Origin: Utricularia gibba
Lineage: Eukaryota > Streptophyta > Magnoliopsida > Lamiales > Lentibulariaceae
Direction of reading: 5' to 3'
DNA: 64,000 nucleotides
NCBI GenBank assembly: GCA_002189035.1
Contig: NEEC01000010.1
Location: 2,852,001 to 2,916,000 of the forward strand
The notes beneath the pieces are model-generated. The model saw nothing but the letters and a program-made list of their open reading frames with translations. It was not told the origin of the DNA and did not search any database. Shown here piece after piece: positions 24,401-38,298 of the stretch (position 1 is its first letter; each line of letters begins with the position of its first letter). Position numbers and translations under genes: made by a program.

Positions 24401-24552
24401 GGCCATACCCTGAAGAAGAAGTTCTGCCGTTGATAAAGCTGGCACTGGTGTGTACTTCTCAGATACCTTCTAGCAGGCCTTCAATGGCGGAAGTAGTGCA
24501 GATACTGCAAGTGATCAAGGCACCCTTGCCAAACAGAAATGAAGGCCTTTGA
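21440..24552 (+). CDS. LRR receptor-like protein kinase, probably catalytically inactive (At3g28040-like)
   Basis: Plasma-membrane receptor. Two exons, 21440-22977 and 23076-24552 (phase 2 junction), 3015 bases, 1004 residues, frame intact. The signal peptide (FFMLHLLLLVCFASVGGG) is followed by an LRR N-terminal cap with WNAEDEFPCAW, about twenty leucine-rich repeats of the plant type (LxxLxLSxNxLxGxIP), and a membrane segment (FFTVSAIVAISAAAVIVVGV). The cytoplasmic kinase domain has the glycine loop GAGAFGTVY, the ATP lysine in VAIKKL, DFGLAR and APEL, but the catalytic HRD reads HYN (IIHYNIKPSN), so the base Asp is absent. The close Arabidopsis relative At3g28040 is also described as probably inactive. 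It likely acts as a scaffold or co-receptor; the ligand is unknown. Confidence 0.94.
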
Positions 24553-25217
24553 CCCGGTTTGGATATTCTAGTCACAGTTCAGGAGTGAAAATCTTAGTCT
24601 TTCCATTCAAATTCGAGAGCTCTTGTTGAAGTTTCTGAAATACTTAGTTTTCACAGATTAGAGCCATACCAAGATCAACATAAAGCTCAGAGTAACATGT
24701 ATCAGCAAGGGAATTGGCATATCCAGCACACTGAAGTGCAGCAGAAGCCATGCAGGATCATCCCAATATTCTCTATTTACAAGAATCTCAATGACTATAA
24801 AAGCAATTCGTTCATTTCATATTGAGTTACCGACAGATTATACGGTCTCCTTGTTGGTAAACCTCATCATGGTGTTTGAGATTGCTTGACAACAGAAGAA
24901 AAAATCTTGGGTTTGGCAATATAATATGACGGTAGACAATGAGAACATGTCACATAATTAGCCTATAATCAAGTGGAAACAGTGAACAAGCCTGTACATG
25001 AATCAAGTTGAGCGAATGAAGGGCACCAATACTTCCTCATTGTTTAGGCATAGAAGCTGCCACGAAAAGAAAACATGTGATGGGATGATGTAGTGAGTTC
25101 CACGCATTATGCTGGGTCCTCGAGGAAACCTGACAATGAAAACGGAGTAGGTATTCAGCAGGTAACTAAAACAACAAGATATTTTGAAACTTCAAGTCTA
25201 AGGTAATGCAACCTCTT
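24553..25217. other. 3' regions of convergent LRR kinase and ATX genes
   Basis: No open frame of note. The two genes end tail to tail, so this holds both 3' untranslated regions. Confidence 0.6.
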
Positions 25218-28200
25218 TCAGTCTCCTCGCCAGTCAGTCAGTTCACTACGGGGTACACGTAGTTTTGCTGCAAGCTCTTCAGATTCCGTGTCATTCACAA
25301 CACCTCGGCATCTTGAAGAACCGCAACGGCAAACTAGTTTTTCGTCACTAGAAATGAACCTGCAAGACACATGGCCACAAAGCAAAGCGAAGAATTATGG
25401 ATGAAATGCTTGAAACAATGCCCACAGTTGATGAAGCTGTAGGTGGAAAGATTAAAAACCTGTAATCATATGTCAATTCTTCCCACTGCCTAAGATCTCG
25501 TTTGGCAAAAATGATGATATGATCATCACCATTGACGCTGATTACTCTTGAATAACAATTTGGCTACAACAAAAAAGAATAGAGATAAAAACCTAAAACG
25601 AGAAGCTGAGACAAAAAACTCATCTTGAGAAAACTCTAGCGAGACTGCAGTAAAATAGACAATCACCATTTTCAAGAGGCTGTTAGCAAACATGCATACT
25701 TTTCCATAAATTGAAATCTATGATCTACATGCATAGAAACTTAGCACCCAAGCATGAGATTTGATGGCACAAATGGATTCAAGAAACAAGACCACATGAT
25801 ACATACTTCACATGAGTGGTTTATTAGTTGAGCTATGCTTCCCGCTCTAGTGGCATCTACGACACTCTTATCATCAATGCGAAACATATATGTTCCAGCA
25901 CCCTGCATGAGGATTTAAAGCAGCAATATCAATAATTTTTTCAAGAGATTTCACAATAGCCAAGCTAAAACAGCCACATTAATAGTCTGGTGGAGCCCGA
26001 AATCGGCAAATCGGCAAGTGGCACGTGGAGGCAGGCAGAGGAGACACTAATTACTTCGCACCAATAAAAGTCTCCAATTCTAAGAAAGGCAGGCTTACCA
26101 CTAATGAATTGTAGATCATATGTTCTCTTCTGTCAGCAATAACGGGGCGGATAAGTTCACCAGTATATTCAATTACCTACAACCCAGAAAATTTAGCACT
26201 ATCACAGAATCAAATTGCTAAGGAAAAAAAAGTGAAAAATCACCATGTCTCCAGCCCTGATATGAAACTTAGTAAAGACACCAAAACCATGTATCCGAGA
26301 TTTCCCTGAAATAGGGTCCAGGAAACCCAATGATCAACATCTCATTTGATTGAACAGAATTTACACTTGAGAATTCCATACAACATAAAAATAAGCTGGC
26401 AAGAAACACAGGTGGCAAGATCAACTTATTGTCTACCAACATAGTCTATGGTGGTCGAACAGAATTTAGACTTAGTACTTCTATAGTAGAAAAATAACCA
26501 CTCGACATTTGGCAAGATCGACCACAAATAGTCAGCTTCAAACAACTAGTGCCAAACACAACACTTCTCGGTAAAGGGACATCATGGACTATGTGGGTAG
26601 ACAATCAAGGATTATGCAAAAAGCTGATTAATACAACACAAAAATTTAAGAGAGCAGAATGGATTAAGATAAGGGAAAGCATGAAATCCGAGTGCAGATA
26701 ACATATCACACTTGTTCTTTCCCATAAAAATGCTAAATTTATGAAATGCGAAATTTACCGAATGCCAGCCTTTTTCTAAATGTTTTGCGCATGAAATTAT
26801 ATTTATCAGCCACTGAAAGAATCTCATAAGATGGCTCAAGTCGAGAGTTTTGCAGCTTCTGAAGAGAAGGTCCATCGGAAGATTTGTCCCATAATGGCAT
26901 ATGGGGACTGCATCCACCAAGCAAGAAAGGCGCATTCTCCACATATAAGCGTTTTAATGAAGCAGCAGGCACATCTGATTTGTTTGTTTGGAGCTTTCCA
27001 AGAAAATCACGAGGCTCTGATTGCAATCACAATAAAAGGACTTAGTATAGGAATCAACCGAGAACCAAATACAGAGGAACCCCAACTAGTGTTTTCCATC
27101 TAAAAGAAAAATATGGACTAAAAGAGATAATTAACACCTGTACGAGCACAGCCAGAAGGATTTTCGGGTGGGATATAATTTGAATGATCATAGATCATTT
27201 TTTCATCATGCTCATTGTCTGGTAAACGTTCAGCTGACAATGGCCCATGCTTTTTACAGAAAGAAAGTAGTTGAATGCATTGACTCTCTTCATCGTCACC
27301 AACAGGGATCAAATGCACATCCTCATTCTCTGTCTAAAATAAGAAACACACATGGCTTGAAAATAGGCGGGGAGTGAAATTTGAACGATGATGAGTCCAT
27401 TTATCAATCAAGCGTCTTACCTCAAGGCAAAACCCAGCAGCACGTGCACATAGAGGATGATATGACACACGACAATTGTTATTTGAGCACTGTACAGAGA
27501 ACATAAGATGATGTATAGTTTTAAAAAGGAGTTTAGGGCACGGTTGTTCGTAAAGAGAAAAAAAGGAAAGCAAAAGCATTGTCATTTGAATCTAAATTCC
27601 CACATGCACTACGGCTCCATAGTCCATTGCTTCATCATGTGATAAACGCACTAGTCCTGTTGGGGGGGATTACCTGGATGCATGCCCCATAAGAAACGTT
27701 ACAGATGCTACAAACTAGTTTCCAGCGATCCTTCAAAATGAAACAACAATGGCATCAAGATGGAAACCAACTCTCCAAAACTAATGTAGCTGTGAGCAAT
27801 ACATCACAAATATCTCATCCTTCTTCTCGAGCATACACATTGTAAATAATCACAAGAACATATACCCCATGTTTCTCCTTCAAAGGGGTTATTAAACAGA
27901 ATAACTGCCATCAATCCTGTAGTCGATATCATAAGAAGCAGTACCTTGTTGATTCTAGATAGCCCATCAATTGGTTCCATTTTCTTTATATCAGACAAGC
28001 AGGTTTCTGTGTAAAAAAATAGCAATTTAATTATACACCATATTTGACACAATAACGAAGATAAAACCAAGAATATACTAGTCATGATCACAGCACCAAC
28101 CAGGTATCCATATGGCACAAGCAAGATGAGCCCAGCGCCCATCTGTTGTAGGCTTCATAGCACCGCCTGCAATAAATTCATACATCACATTGGAAAATCC

Positions 28201-31200
28201 AGATAGACACTCTTGAAGACAAAATGCCGAAGCAACCTTAAAACATGGATGGAAATAACTAATTACCTACAACAGGGCACAGACAGCAAGGTGGAGGTGT
28301 CTCTGGAGCCCCTGGACGACATAACTTGCACAACCACAGCACATCATCTGTAGTCTCAGGTTCTCCATAGCACCTAGCGTGCACCTGCAAAAATATCATG
28401 GAATATGAATAAACATACACATTCAACTCTAGTTTGATGAGCAGTCCAAAGAGGGTTGTTAACCAAAGCGCCTCCACAAAAGTCAAAACAAGGAAATGAA
28501 AAAAAGGATTCTCAAGAGACATGCATGTGCTTAGAAATATGAAGCATTGAAACTTGGAGGAAGTTACTTGACCCAATGAAGCTAAAAAGCTCAAGATTAA
28601 GAAGAGACACAAATTTGAAAGCAGGGGAGAATCAATTGCAAGGAAACAGAAGCGAAGCTTCACATAGGAACGGATCCTTGAAATAAAGTCTAACAAATTA
28701 CAAGGGAAAAAAATATATAGGTCCATGCAATTGTGAATCATCACATCAAAAAGGCAAGTTACCATCATTCGGCATTTGTCGCACTGAAGAAATAAATTGC
28801 TCTCGTACTCCTGAAATTAACATAAGGTCTACTAAGCAGATCCATCAGTAGGATAACTTTCACAAAACTCATCCAAGTAAACATTTTGAACCCTCTTGAA
28901 ATAAAAATAATTACCTCATCCATATGGCAAACATTGCATTTGTCAAGGTCTCTCCATTCAACATGCACACGCCTATAACCATAAGGAATACACTTGGATT
29001 TTCTATTAGCTAAATCATTTTTTTTGCTCATTTCATCATGGCTCACACAATCCCTGCTACTTGAATCGGAACCATCTTGATGCTCTCCACTGCCGCATTT
29101 ATTCACATCAGTATCACAATCTCGCAGTTTCAGCATCCTTTCAGGAAGTTTTTGCTCATTAAGATACCTGAGAAAATCAAATATATAGCTCAAGTGAAAC
29201 GAGAGTGAGAGATTATAACATCTTCTGATATGAATACACATCCATACAGACTCAGCTGAATAACACTCTATGGTACCAAAAATTGAAGATAACTGGATGT
29301 TCAAAACTCAATGACCAGAATCTTGGTATGAAAGAGGAGTGCAAAAGATGCTAAGAAACATTTTTTCCCCTTTACTTCAGTGGTTTCTTTTCACATGTGC
29401 AGAAGATGAAAACAGCCTGTAGATATGGACAATCTTCCATGGAGGCAGTGCAGCAAGGAATAAAAATGTATATGGAGTTAAACGCAAAATAACAAAATTT
29501 TTCCATCCAATAAAGAGGTATCAAGCACGTATCTAGCAAACAATATAGATGCCTTAATAACCCAATCATATAACAACATCATGCCATTTCAAGCCTGAAA
29601 AGTATCAGAAACTAACTAAAGCTTAATGGACACCATAATTGTATAGCAAACTCACATTCTTACTTCCTCCATTCCACGGATAAAAGTAGGTTTGCTGCAC
29701 TTAGCATGATAAAGAGAGACGAGGCCTGTGCAGAAAGAATATGCGTTCTTATGTTTTATCCTGTATGTCGAAAGAATAAAACAACATTGAAGTTTTCCTC
29801 AACCAAGAGCCTGAAAATATTCAAGAAACACTTCCACGAAATCCCAAGGCAAGTAGGTACTGACCTGGCAAAATCATGCGAACCAAAGAACTGTACTAGA
29901 ACTGTTTTTTCTCCAGACATTTTATTTAGACCCTTGTGTTTAGACACTTGAGATTCATCCATAACAATGGCTGGCCAGACAGCATGGCCTACGTCAAAAA
30001 TTTGAAAAATATAATGACCAGCATTTTGAGTAGTTCAGATGTGAAATGGTCATAGAAAATAACCATCACTGGAATCTGAGGGACAACAATATGCATCATC
30101 ACATGGTAACCAAACAAACCATCACAAGCAACAATGATCAAACCACGCACCGAAGCACAAGTAAAGATTTTTTTCTTTTTACTTCAGAAATATGCCAATC
30201 CATCCACATGATCCTTTTAAGTAGCATGTGATGAAAAAAATAGATCTATCTTAATCAAGATTTGATCATCCATGAAAATCTTAGACACACCAGCAAGTTT
30301 GGCCCAGATTACATCCCCCGTATCCATCTCCTGGCTGTCATCCAAACTGGCTGCCAAAATCTTCAGCTCATCTATATCAAGTCCATCTGATTCTGAACAT
30401 CTAGTACGTACTTTCAACTTCAAACTTCGCATCAGCTCTAGAGACACGTTAAACATTATTCTTTCATTGGAAAAACAGAGGTTTTCTTCGTCTCCGTCCT
30501 CATACCTTACCTGGATTCATAGCAAAGGCGCTATCGTAAGTATACTACTATCTAGAATAAGAAGAATCATATTGTACCACAAAAAAAAAGTTACCAGATG
30601 CCGGCCGGTGTCCGAATTATAACTGATCACGTTACCACAATACCAAACACCATCCAATGGCCACAAGACCTATGCATGTTGAATCCAAATTTACATTCAG
30701 ATTTTATTCAAGCCAAAGTGAATAATAGATGCTTTATTATGGCACAATAGCTGATCAAAGTGGCACACATAAAAGCAGTCTACCAGTAAATACAATCTCG
30801 ACTTATATGATTGCACATCAGGCAGATGTTAATTAATTTCATACCTTGCAATCTAACCCTACAAATTTCGTGGGGTCCTCATCTTCAAAACTCAACCTAC
30901 AAGAATTTTCATGCCAAATTAACTCCTATAACTTGCACAAGATATTAGATTTATCCAATTAAATCCAGGTGAAAGCAGAACACACCACTTCCAGGTTTTT
31001 CTCCGACCATCTCCTGCACTCTTCGGATCGTTTTCAGCTCTAAAAATGCGCTTCTTGGGCTTCCAAGTCTCAGCGCTAAGAAATTTTTTCGAGCATATCT
31101 TTTTCCTAAGTTCCCGAATAGTAATCTCACCACTGCTCAACTGCATTTCACCATCCAATTTTCCGGATGGCTTATCACAGACCGCCGGTTTCACCAACTC

Positions 31201-31608
31201 ATCCCTGTTCTCTATTCTAGCCCGTTTAACTCCGCGTTTATCATCACATAATCCTTCCAAATCGGAGGAATTTAACATTCCATGAAAAGAAGGGTTCTTC
31301 CGGTTCTTAAATCGTCTTGAATAAACCAGAGTTTCACGGGAATTCAACGCGATCGGCTTATCTCCAAACTGATCATCCGCATTAATTTTGGGCGTCGCCT
31401 CCTTGAACTTATTCGATCCCGTAGCGGTGACGGAAGGAGACGCAACCGAGTAAACTTCGCAAAGTGGTATACGCTCGTGCGAACAACTCAGCCCATCGCG
31501 TTTCCCCTCCTCTTCCCGTGACCCATTCTGCTTCCTTCCCTCATCCTCTTCATCCTGCGAATGCGACGCACCAGCAGCAGGCGGCGCAGACGCCAGAGCA
31601 AGCATCAT
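25218..31608 (-). CDS. ATX1-like: ATX1/ATX2-type histone H3K4 methyltransferase (trithorax-like), no FYRN/FYRC
   Basis: Nuclear SET-domain enzyme that methylates histone H3 lysine 4. More than twenty exons run from the ATG at 31608 to the TGA at 25218-25220. In order: a basic N-terminal region (30.9-31.6 kb); a Tudor-like stretch [15 protein letters not shown] (30.6 kb); PWWP split between [13 protein letters not shown] (30.3 kb) and [11 protein letters not shown]...[11 protein letters not shown] (29.9 kb); the exon ending KLPERM onward (28.9-29.2 kb); PHD finger [30 protein letters not shown]; extended [11 protein letters not shown]...[10 protein letters not shown] and [10 protein letters not shown]; the SET domain [45 protein letters not shown]; and post-[13 protein letters not shown]. 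Sequence between LPERM and [15 protein letters not shown] is about 55 residues in one exon, where ATX1 carries FYRN and FYRC. Other splice sites look normal and the frame is intact. Confidence 0.92.
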
Positions 31609-32175
31609 AGATACCTTGTGGGCGAGAGAGACTCCTTAGAACGGGATTCCTGCTAGGGTTTTCCAAAGAGGATCGCGCAAGGATTCCCGCCGATGAGAGC
31701 CAAAAAAAAGAGAGATGGCGCGGTGCTCGTCTGATATATATCATACAAGAATCCGTGCAAGCGCTCCCGCATTCATTGGCGACTTGGCATTTTTAGATTG
31801 GCTAATTTCTTAATAATCTATTATTATAATATATTTTTTGAATCTTTTACAAAATAAAGTATTTCCTAACATTTTAACTTTTATATTAAAAATTCAAAAC
31901 TTTTCCAAACTTCGGTACCATAAATATAATTCTGTGCTCGAGTATATTTCAAATTTTTTATTGCTCCCATAAAATTGAAATTCTGAATAAATGATTAAAA
32001 TTTTAGAAGAAACTTAGAAAATCTAAAAAGTAATCTAATATTTTTAAAAAAATAAATATTGATAATATTAATAAATATTGATTGCATATATCTCAAAACC
32101 CCCAAAAAAACATTTAAAAACCTTGGATCAAATTGAATCTCACAATATTAAAAATAAAAAAATAAAAATAAAAAT
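31609..32175. other. AT-rich intergenic region between ATX and PIG-O genes
   Basis: Both flanking genes are on the minus strand, so this holds the ATX promoter/leader and the PIG-O 3' end. It has long A/T runs and no coding frame. Confidence 0.6.
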
Positions 32176-35100
32176 TCAATCACTCAAGTAGAAGGCAGCG
32201 CAGAAGAGTATGATAAAGTCTGTTAGCAGAAGGCCCACGGCATCAAACACGAACTTTGGGGCAAAGAGTCCCCAGACCTGCACCAGCACACACAAAAAGC
32301 ACTGAGACTCAGCTGCAGCAGTGATGGCGAAAGAGAGGTGGATACCATCAAATGGCGCCTGTGGAGTGTGACGCACAGCATGGAGAATGCGGTGGTTATG
32401 GCGGAGATGAATCCATATATCAAGTAAACCTGGAATGCAAGAGGGATGATAGAAGAGAAGATCAAAGCATGCTGATGATACGTCTCTTTTGCCTAACTTG
32501 GCAATGGCAGCTGTGAATTCAGGAGGACGGCTAACTAACCTGGCATAGTCTAGTACTGAAGGTGCGTCTCTTTTGCACCTCGGAATTGCAAGATGGGGCA
32601 AGGAGTAGAGGAAGCCCCAGCACGGGGAAGATGAGAGAGAAACCAAATGTGTCCAATGTGAGGAGAATTGCTTGAGGAATGAGGTGGAATTCATCAAATC
32701 TGAATGCGATGATAACAAAGGTGCAATGTGTTAGCACAAGCATGGGAAATTTGCAATGACAAGCCATGTTCTGTTCTCACCCTACAAAGGCAGCTGCATA
32801 TCTGAGGCCATCAAAAGAACACCTGCGATTTCTGGTTGTTAGGCAATGACATGAAGGGCGAAAAGGAGGTGAGTTATACACCACATGTATAAAAAGCCTA
32901 ATCGAATTTCCATATGTTTCTGAATTCTAAGGACTGAGGCCATATGGAGTATCTGCCTAAAACAAAGAATCATACCAGTGGCCAGAGCTGAAGAACATGC
33001 ACACACCCAAGAGGCTCCACTGGGTAACTGGTAGAACATAGAAGAGTAAATGTTTAGATGATTCCTTGTTGGAGTCCATTCTTAGTGTTGACAGCCTACT
33101 TATGCACCATCCTGTTGAAAAAAGTTTGAAAGTTTAGCATGGCGTTCAACATACAGGTGGAAAAAAAACTACCTTTGCTTTCTGTTGATGTACTATTTAT
33201 TTATTGAAATGATGAAAAACAACACAAGGTCTCCACACAAATAAACTAACAAAATGAAAGGGCACAGTGATTTTTGTTCCTGTTGTTTCCCAAATGCTTA
33301 ATAGTGAGTGCATGTTATCTAAGTTAGCCAAGATTAAAGAAGTGTGCAGCAAGATACACCATGTACCTCCAATGACAAACGCCAAGAGTATCATCGAACC
33401 TTGCTTTCCAGATAAAATAATGATTGTTGAACTCCCTGCAGACAGCAAAGCCAATGCTTTGCCAGTAGGTTCCATCCAATCCTTTGATCTAGTAGTAATA
33501 CCCCAACGAGATACAGCTAACAACATAAGTTGTAGAACCCCAGCAGCATACGTCAACCGGGGAATTAGATTTCCCTTCATACTCCCAAGCAACGGCTCCA
33601 GATTTAAGACAAGACTATCCGAGGCCCAAAACAAGGTTATGAAGAAAAAATTGAATAGTGTTATACCAACAACATACTTAAAAATACCCCCAGATGAATA
33701 TAAACGAATGCTCTTGCAAAGAATGAACGCAAGACTCATGAGAGACAGCATCTGTGTGACTTCAATCGTACAAATCCAGAACCAAGAATCAAGAGCGACG
33801 CCAAGATTTTGTGAAGGGTCAACCTTCAAGAAAAGCGAATTCACAGCCTGTTTCAATTGACCAAGTTCAATGCCGAACCTGAGAAAAACCATCAAGGAAC
33901 AAAGCAGCAACCCCTGCAGATTCCATGAGGAACTCATGAAGTTGCTTGGAGTTAAAAATCAGAAATAAAACAGTTATACACTTACTTCAACTAACAGCGT
34001 TCTCTTCCTTAATGCATAGCGTAGCTGGAGTATCGATGTTGTGGCAAGGAAAAAAATGGCTACTCGGCCTTCTTCCACTGCACTTCAATGAAAAAATAAT
34101 GAGACAAATAATTAATAATATGACTCAAAAATTAATAAGAATTGGGCAGTAGAAGGTGAGAACAGGATAAGTACAAATACTTACAAATATAGCTATTGGA
34201 AAGGAAACTGGAGGCACGTACTATGACCATGAAGGATGCGAGATTCACCCCCAACAGATTCATGTGATAACCAGACAACCATGAACCATGTTCACACAGC
34301 TTTTCAAATCTCTTGATGAACAGTAAATGCATATAAAATGATACTAACATAATAAAAATCCTAGTCCCATCATCTTCAAATTAAACTCAGTCCAGTTAGA
34401 TCGTGCTAGCTTTGCAACACTTTCAAGAAACAAGGAGAATGCATCAAGTAGCAGCTGCACTGAAGGCGATGATTCCAAGGAAGATTGATTCAATGAAAAA
34501 TTCATTGTCATAGACCAAAGCTCCTGTGCCTTGGAATAAAGATCCGACACATACAGCAATTCCTTGTCAGAAAATCCAATTAGGGACATTGATGAATAGG
34601 CATCAATGTACTTTTTCACCTACACGAATAAACACACGTCAGAATAGATACAAACACTGCTTTAACATTCTAAGAAGAACAGCTCCCTCAAAAGGTAAGC
34701 CTTCTAAACTTTAAATGTTACAGTAATGACATGCAAGAAAAAAAAAAAGCAGTAATGTATCTGATGTTGACTTGAAAAAGAGGAGTGGCAAGACTAGAAG
34801 AATCACTAAGAAATTACAACTCAAAAACCTGCCACGAATTAATACAGAGGACATTTGCATAGTCTTGAATCCACTTGCCAACTATGGATGCACTCTGATC
34901 AAATCCAACGGTGGCTATTTCATAGTTCCAGGAACCACCAGCTAAAGCCAAGATTTCAGGATTAACACGTCCAATGCTGCAAATAGGTAAATCACATCAC
35001 TACCCTTCAAAACAAGAAATCTGAAAATCAAAGAACTAACTTTGTAAAAAAGCGTAAAAATTACTTGAACGAAAACTATGATAAAGCAGCAGCACAATGG

Positions 35101-38100
35101 ATTACCTTCCAAAAGGAAAAGGCAGTCCAATAAGAGCAGACGCAGTTGCAGCAAAATCAAGCTGAAAATAACGACATACATTAATGAAAATTCCTGTAAC
35201 CCCAGATGACACAGCAGTAGTAGACCTGTTGAATAGAGTCAATGCAGATCATCCTCCCCTCCTGTAGAATATCAAGCCATATAAATTGTAATTCTCCATC
35301 TTGCTATTTGGTGCAAGGAGATATAGATAGAACTCCTTAGCAAACCAGACAAAAAGGAGGGATGCGATTTCTTGATAAGTCTAAGAAATTGGAACCAACA
35401 CACTGAGTAGGGAAATGATTACTCATACCATATCAAGTTGACAAGTTGAACTATAGGAGTTAGGTAGTGGCAGAATTGACTGCTTGTTCATACTCAGTGC
35501 AAAAAGTGCTGTTTCAACCTACACAACTTGCAGGGTGTTAAAAAGATTCTACCATCTGTGGTATATCTCCAATTGCAAATGGTACTATTGTACCTCTTCA
35601 GCTGTGCCTCCACCATGGTCACCATTAAGGGTCTGCCCATGATCACCCATTACCAGAAGCATTGTGTTTTCATGTAAATCACCAGGTCCACTTTGTCTCT
35701 CTAGCACACCAACCACTTTCTGTGTATTACAAGACCATTGTTCCAATTGATAGGTCAATCAACAAATAAACTCTTCATCAAGAAATAACACTGAGTGTTC
35801 ATATGACTCATGGGGTTAAGAGAGTTTACAATAAACCCAAGATTACGAGGATTTCTTAACCCATTAGGGAGGGTTTATTTAAACCTCCACCTCCCTCCGT
35901 TTTTCTTTACATAATCTCACATGCTTCATATCAAAATTTCCCTTAAACATCATTTCTACTTATCACCCCTTAATACATATACCTGCAGTTAAAAAGAAAT
36001 GCACGTATGCAATGTTTACACATTTTTAGGGCACCTACAATGTGGAAAACAATAAAAAATTTCAAGCATCACAAACACGTATTTCCAGTTCTTGCAATGT
36101 AAAAAATAATAAAAAAATATTCAGCTAATGTGTGCCTGCACAAAATTTTCCTCTTCTGACCACATCACTAGTAGATAATGGAAGAGAAGTTTTGATTGCA
36201 CAAACTGCAAACCCTAATTTAAGGCTATTTTTGTAAATTAACAATTTCTAATTCCATTATATCCTAAACACTACAACCAAACATGGTATAAAATACATTT
36301 TTAATCCTACTAACCAAACATCACGTAAAAAAATATCCCTTTATATCATCCTTATCTAAACCCACGTAAATTAAACCCTTTCTATCCTAATATCATCAAC
36401 CAAACACAACCCAAATGTATTTCAAGCCCATTTGGACGTTGAAGCTGTTTTTTTTTGTATAAGATGAAGCACCTTGATAATTTCGTTGTATTGCTCCAAC
36501 TTCTCAATCATCGGGGGAGAGTCAACACCAAATATATGCCCAGCATGATCCTATCTTAACAAAATCAATACTGGAAATTAATTAATAGCAAACAGACTCG
36601 GAAAAAAATAAGTCAAAAACAGCACTCAAAGATGACCATGCGATGGATCAGGTAAATAAAGGGAAGTTTTAAACAGAATAATTTGAGAACCGTAAAAGAG
36701 CGACAATGTAACCCATTGTATAAATTGAGAGAAAAATCAATCGAAAAGAATTGAAAATACGTGAGAGAAATGATGAAAAGTGTAGAAAATAGAAGGAAAT
36801 GTTGCAGAGAGAAGTGGCTTACCATGCCAAGAAAATGTGCTATCAGCACATCCCAATCTTTTTCATAAAGAGTAGGGATTAAGTTTTGTATGCATCCATC
36901 ATCTACCTGCCCAGAGGAATATATGAAATACAACATCATCTAAATTTCAAAGAAACAAAAATTGGGGGGTGCATACCGTATGAAGATCTTTGACATTAAA
37001 AGATGGAAATGGATAAGATCTAACGAAATGATTGGGAAACAATTTCACCCATGTGTCGTCTCCCATCATCACTACCCTTTTTCCATTCTGGACCAACTGT
37101 GACCAACATTGTGTGTTAGAACTAAAGGTGCACATGAAACGTAACAGGCCATCAGCTCCCTGAATTGTACACTTTACATTTAAGATGTCGTATTCATTCA
37201 AAAATTTATGAGCAGAAATGCTCATTAAAAAAAGATTTTTCGCTATAAAGCGCCAAATTGGTTTTACCATTCACAACACAGAACAGACCTGTTGCATCCA
37301 GTTATCTTCAACAATTTCTGGGGCACCAAAACTGTTTCCTACATCAATAAATGTGGGAAGCCCTCCAGTGGTCAAACCCTGAAACAACAGATCCGCTACG
37401 TGTTAATAATCCCCTGCCAAAGCTATTGCAGCTTCAACTCTTGTCCATCATATCATTTGCCAAGATAAAAAGAATCTTCAACGAGACCCAAGGTTATAAA
37501 GAATAAGCTATTGCATTCACCTTCAGACGCTGCAAACTGGTGGTAGGGGGGTCAGAAAAAGCCTTGAAGATTTTTGCTGCTGACCCATTCCGACTAGCAA
37601 GGTCATGTAACACTTCTAACTTATCCATCCATTGTTTTTTCTCTAGGGAGAAAAAATCAAAGCAAAACTCAGAAGAATAATGCGAGGAGGGGTGGATGCA
37701 ACAAAAAACATTAAGCTAGAAATTTGAGAACTTGCCAGCAAAAAAGGTACTTGGAGCAACAAAATCAAACCTAAAGTATCAGAAACAATTACGATCAGAG
37801 ATTAAAAAATGTAAGTCACAGAAGGCCACAGTGCAACAAGATCAAATTGCGAACCTGAGAGCATCAAGAACTATGATCACAAGACGATTAACAGCGGGTT
37901 TTGTCCAACATACTTGGCTAGAGTTGTGATCACGTGGAGGAGGAAAACAAGGAGACCCATAAACGTCATCGCACTGGCTGTACAATGAGAGCTCTGAACG
38001 TGTGAGAAGGAAACCCCTGGTAAAAATGAAAATAGCGATTCCATGAACCAGGAAAAGCACCAGGAACACCCATTTTACGCCAATCCAATCCACTCCTCCC

Positions 38101-38111
38101 CCAAACCCCAT
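32176..38111 (-). CDS. PIGO: GPI ethanolamine phosphate transferase 3 (PIG-O/GPI13-like)
   Basis: Multi-pass ER membrane enzyme that adds ethanolamine phosphate to the third mannose of the GPI anchor precursor, the group later joined to proteins. Many short exons from the ATG at 38111 to the TGA at 32176-32178. An N-terminal membrane anchor ([17 protein letters not shown]) is followed by the alkaline-phosphatase-like catalytic domain: [48 protein letters not shown] and LVMGDHGQT carry the metal ligands. The second half (33.2-34.0 kb and 32.2-33.1 kb) is a series of hydrophobic segments ending [20 protein letters not shown], conserved in the family. The second intron starts with GC (donor at 37735) and closes AG, joining FFA to [10 protein letters not shown] found no break in the exons I checked. 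Confidence 0.93.
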
Positions 38112-38298
38112 TTCGCCAGCAATCCCATCTGCGTTCGAGAACGTAGATGCAAGTAGTGCAAATTGTTGGGTTTTTAGGGTTTACTCAATTTGAATTCAAG
38201 TATATTAAATAGTTTTATATAATCATTTTCTAAATTTTAAATATAAATAAACATAATAAAAATAATTCATTATTAAAATAATACTGCACACGCCACTT

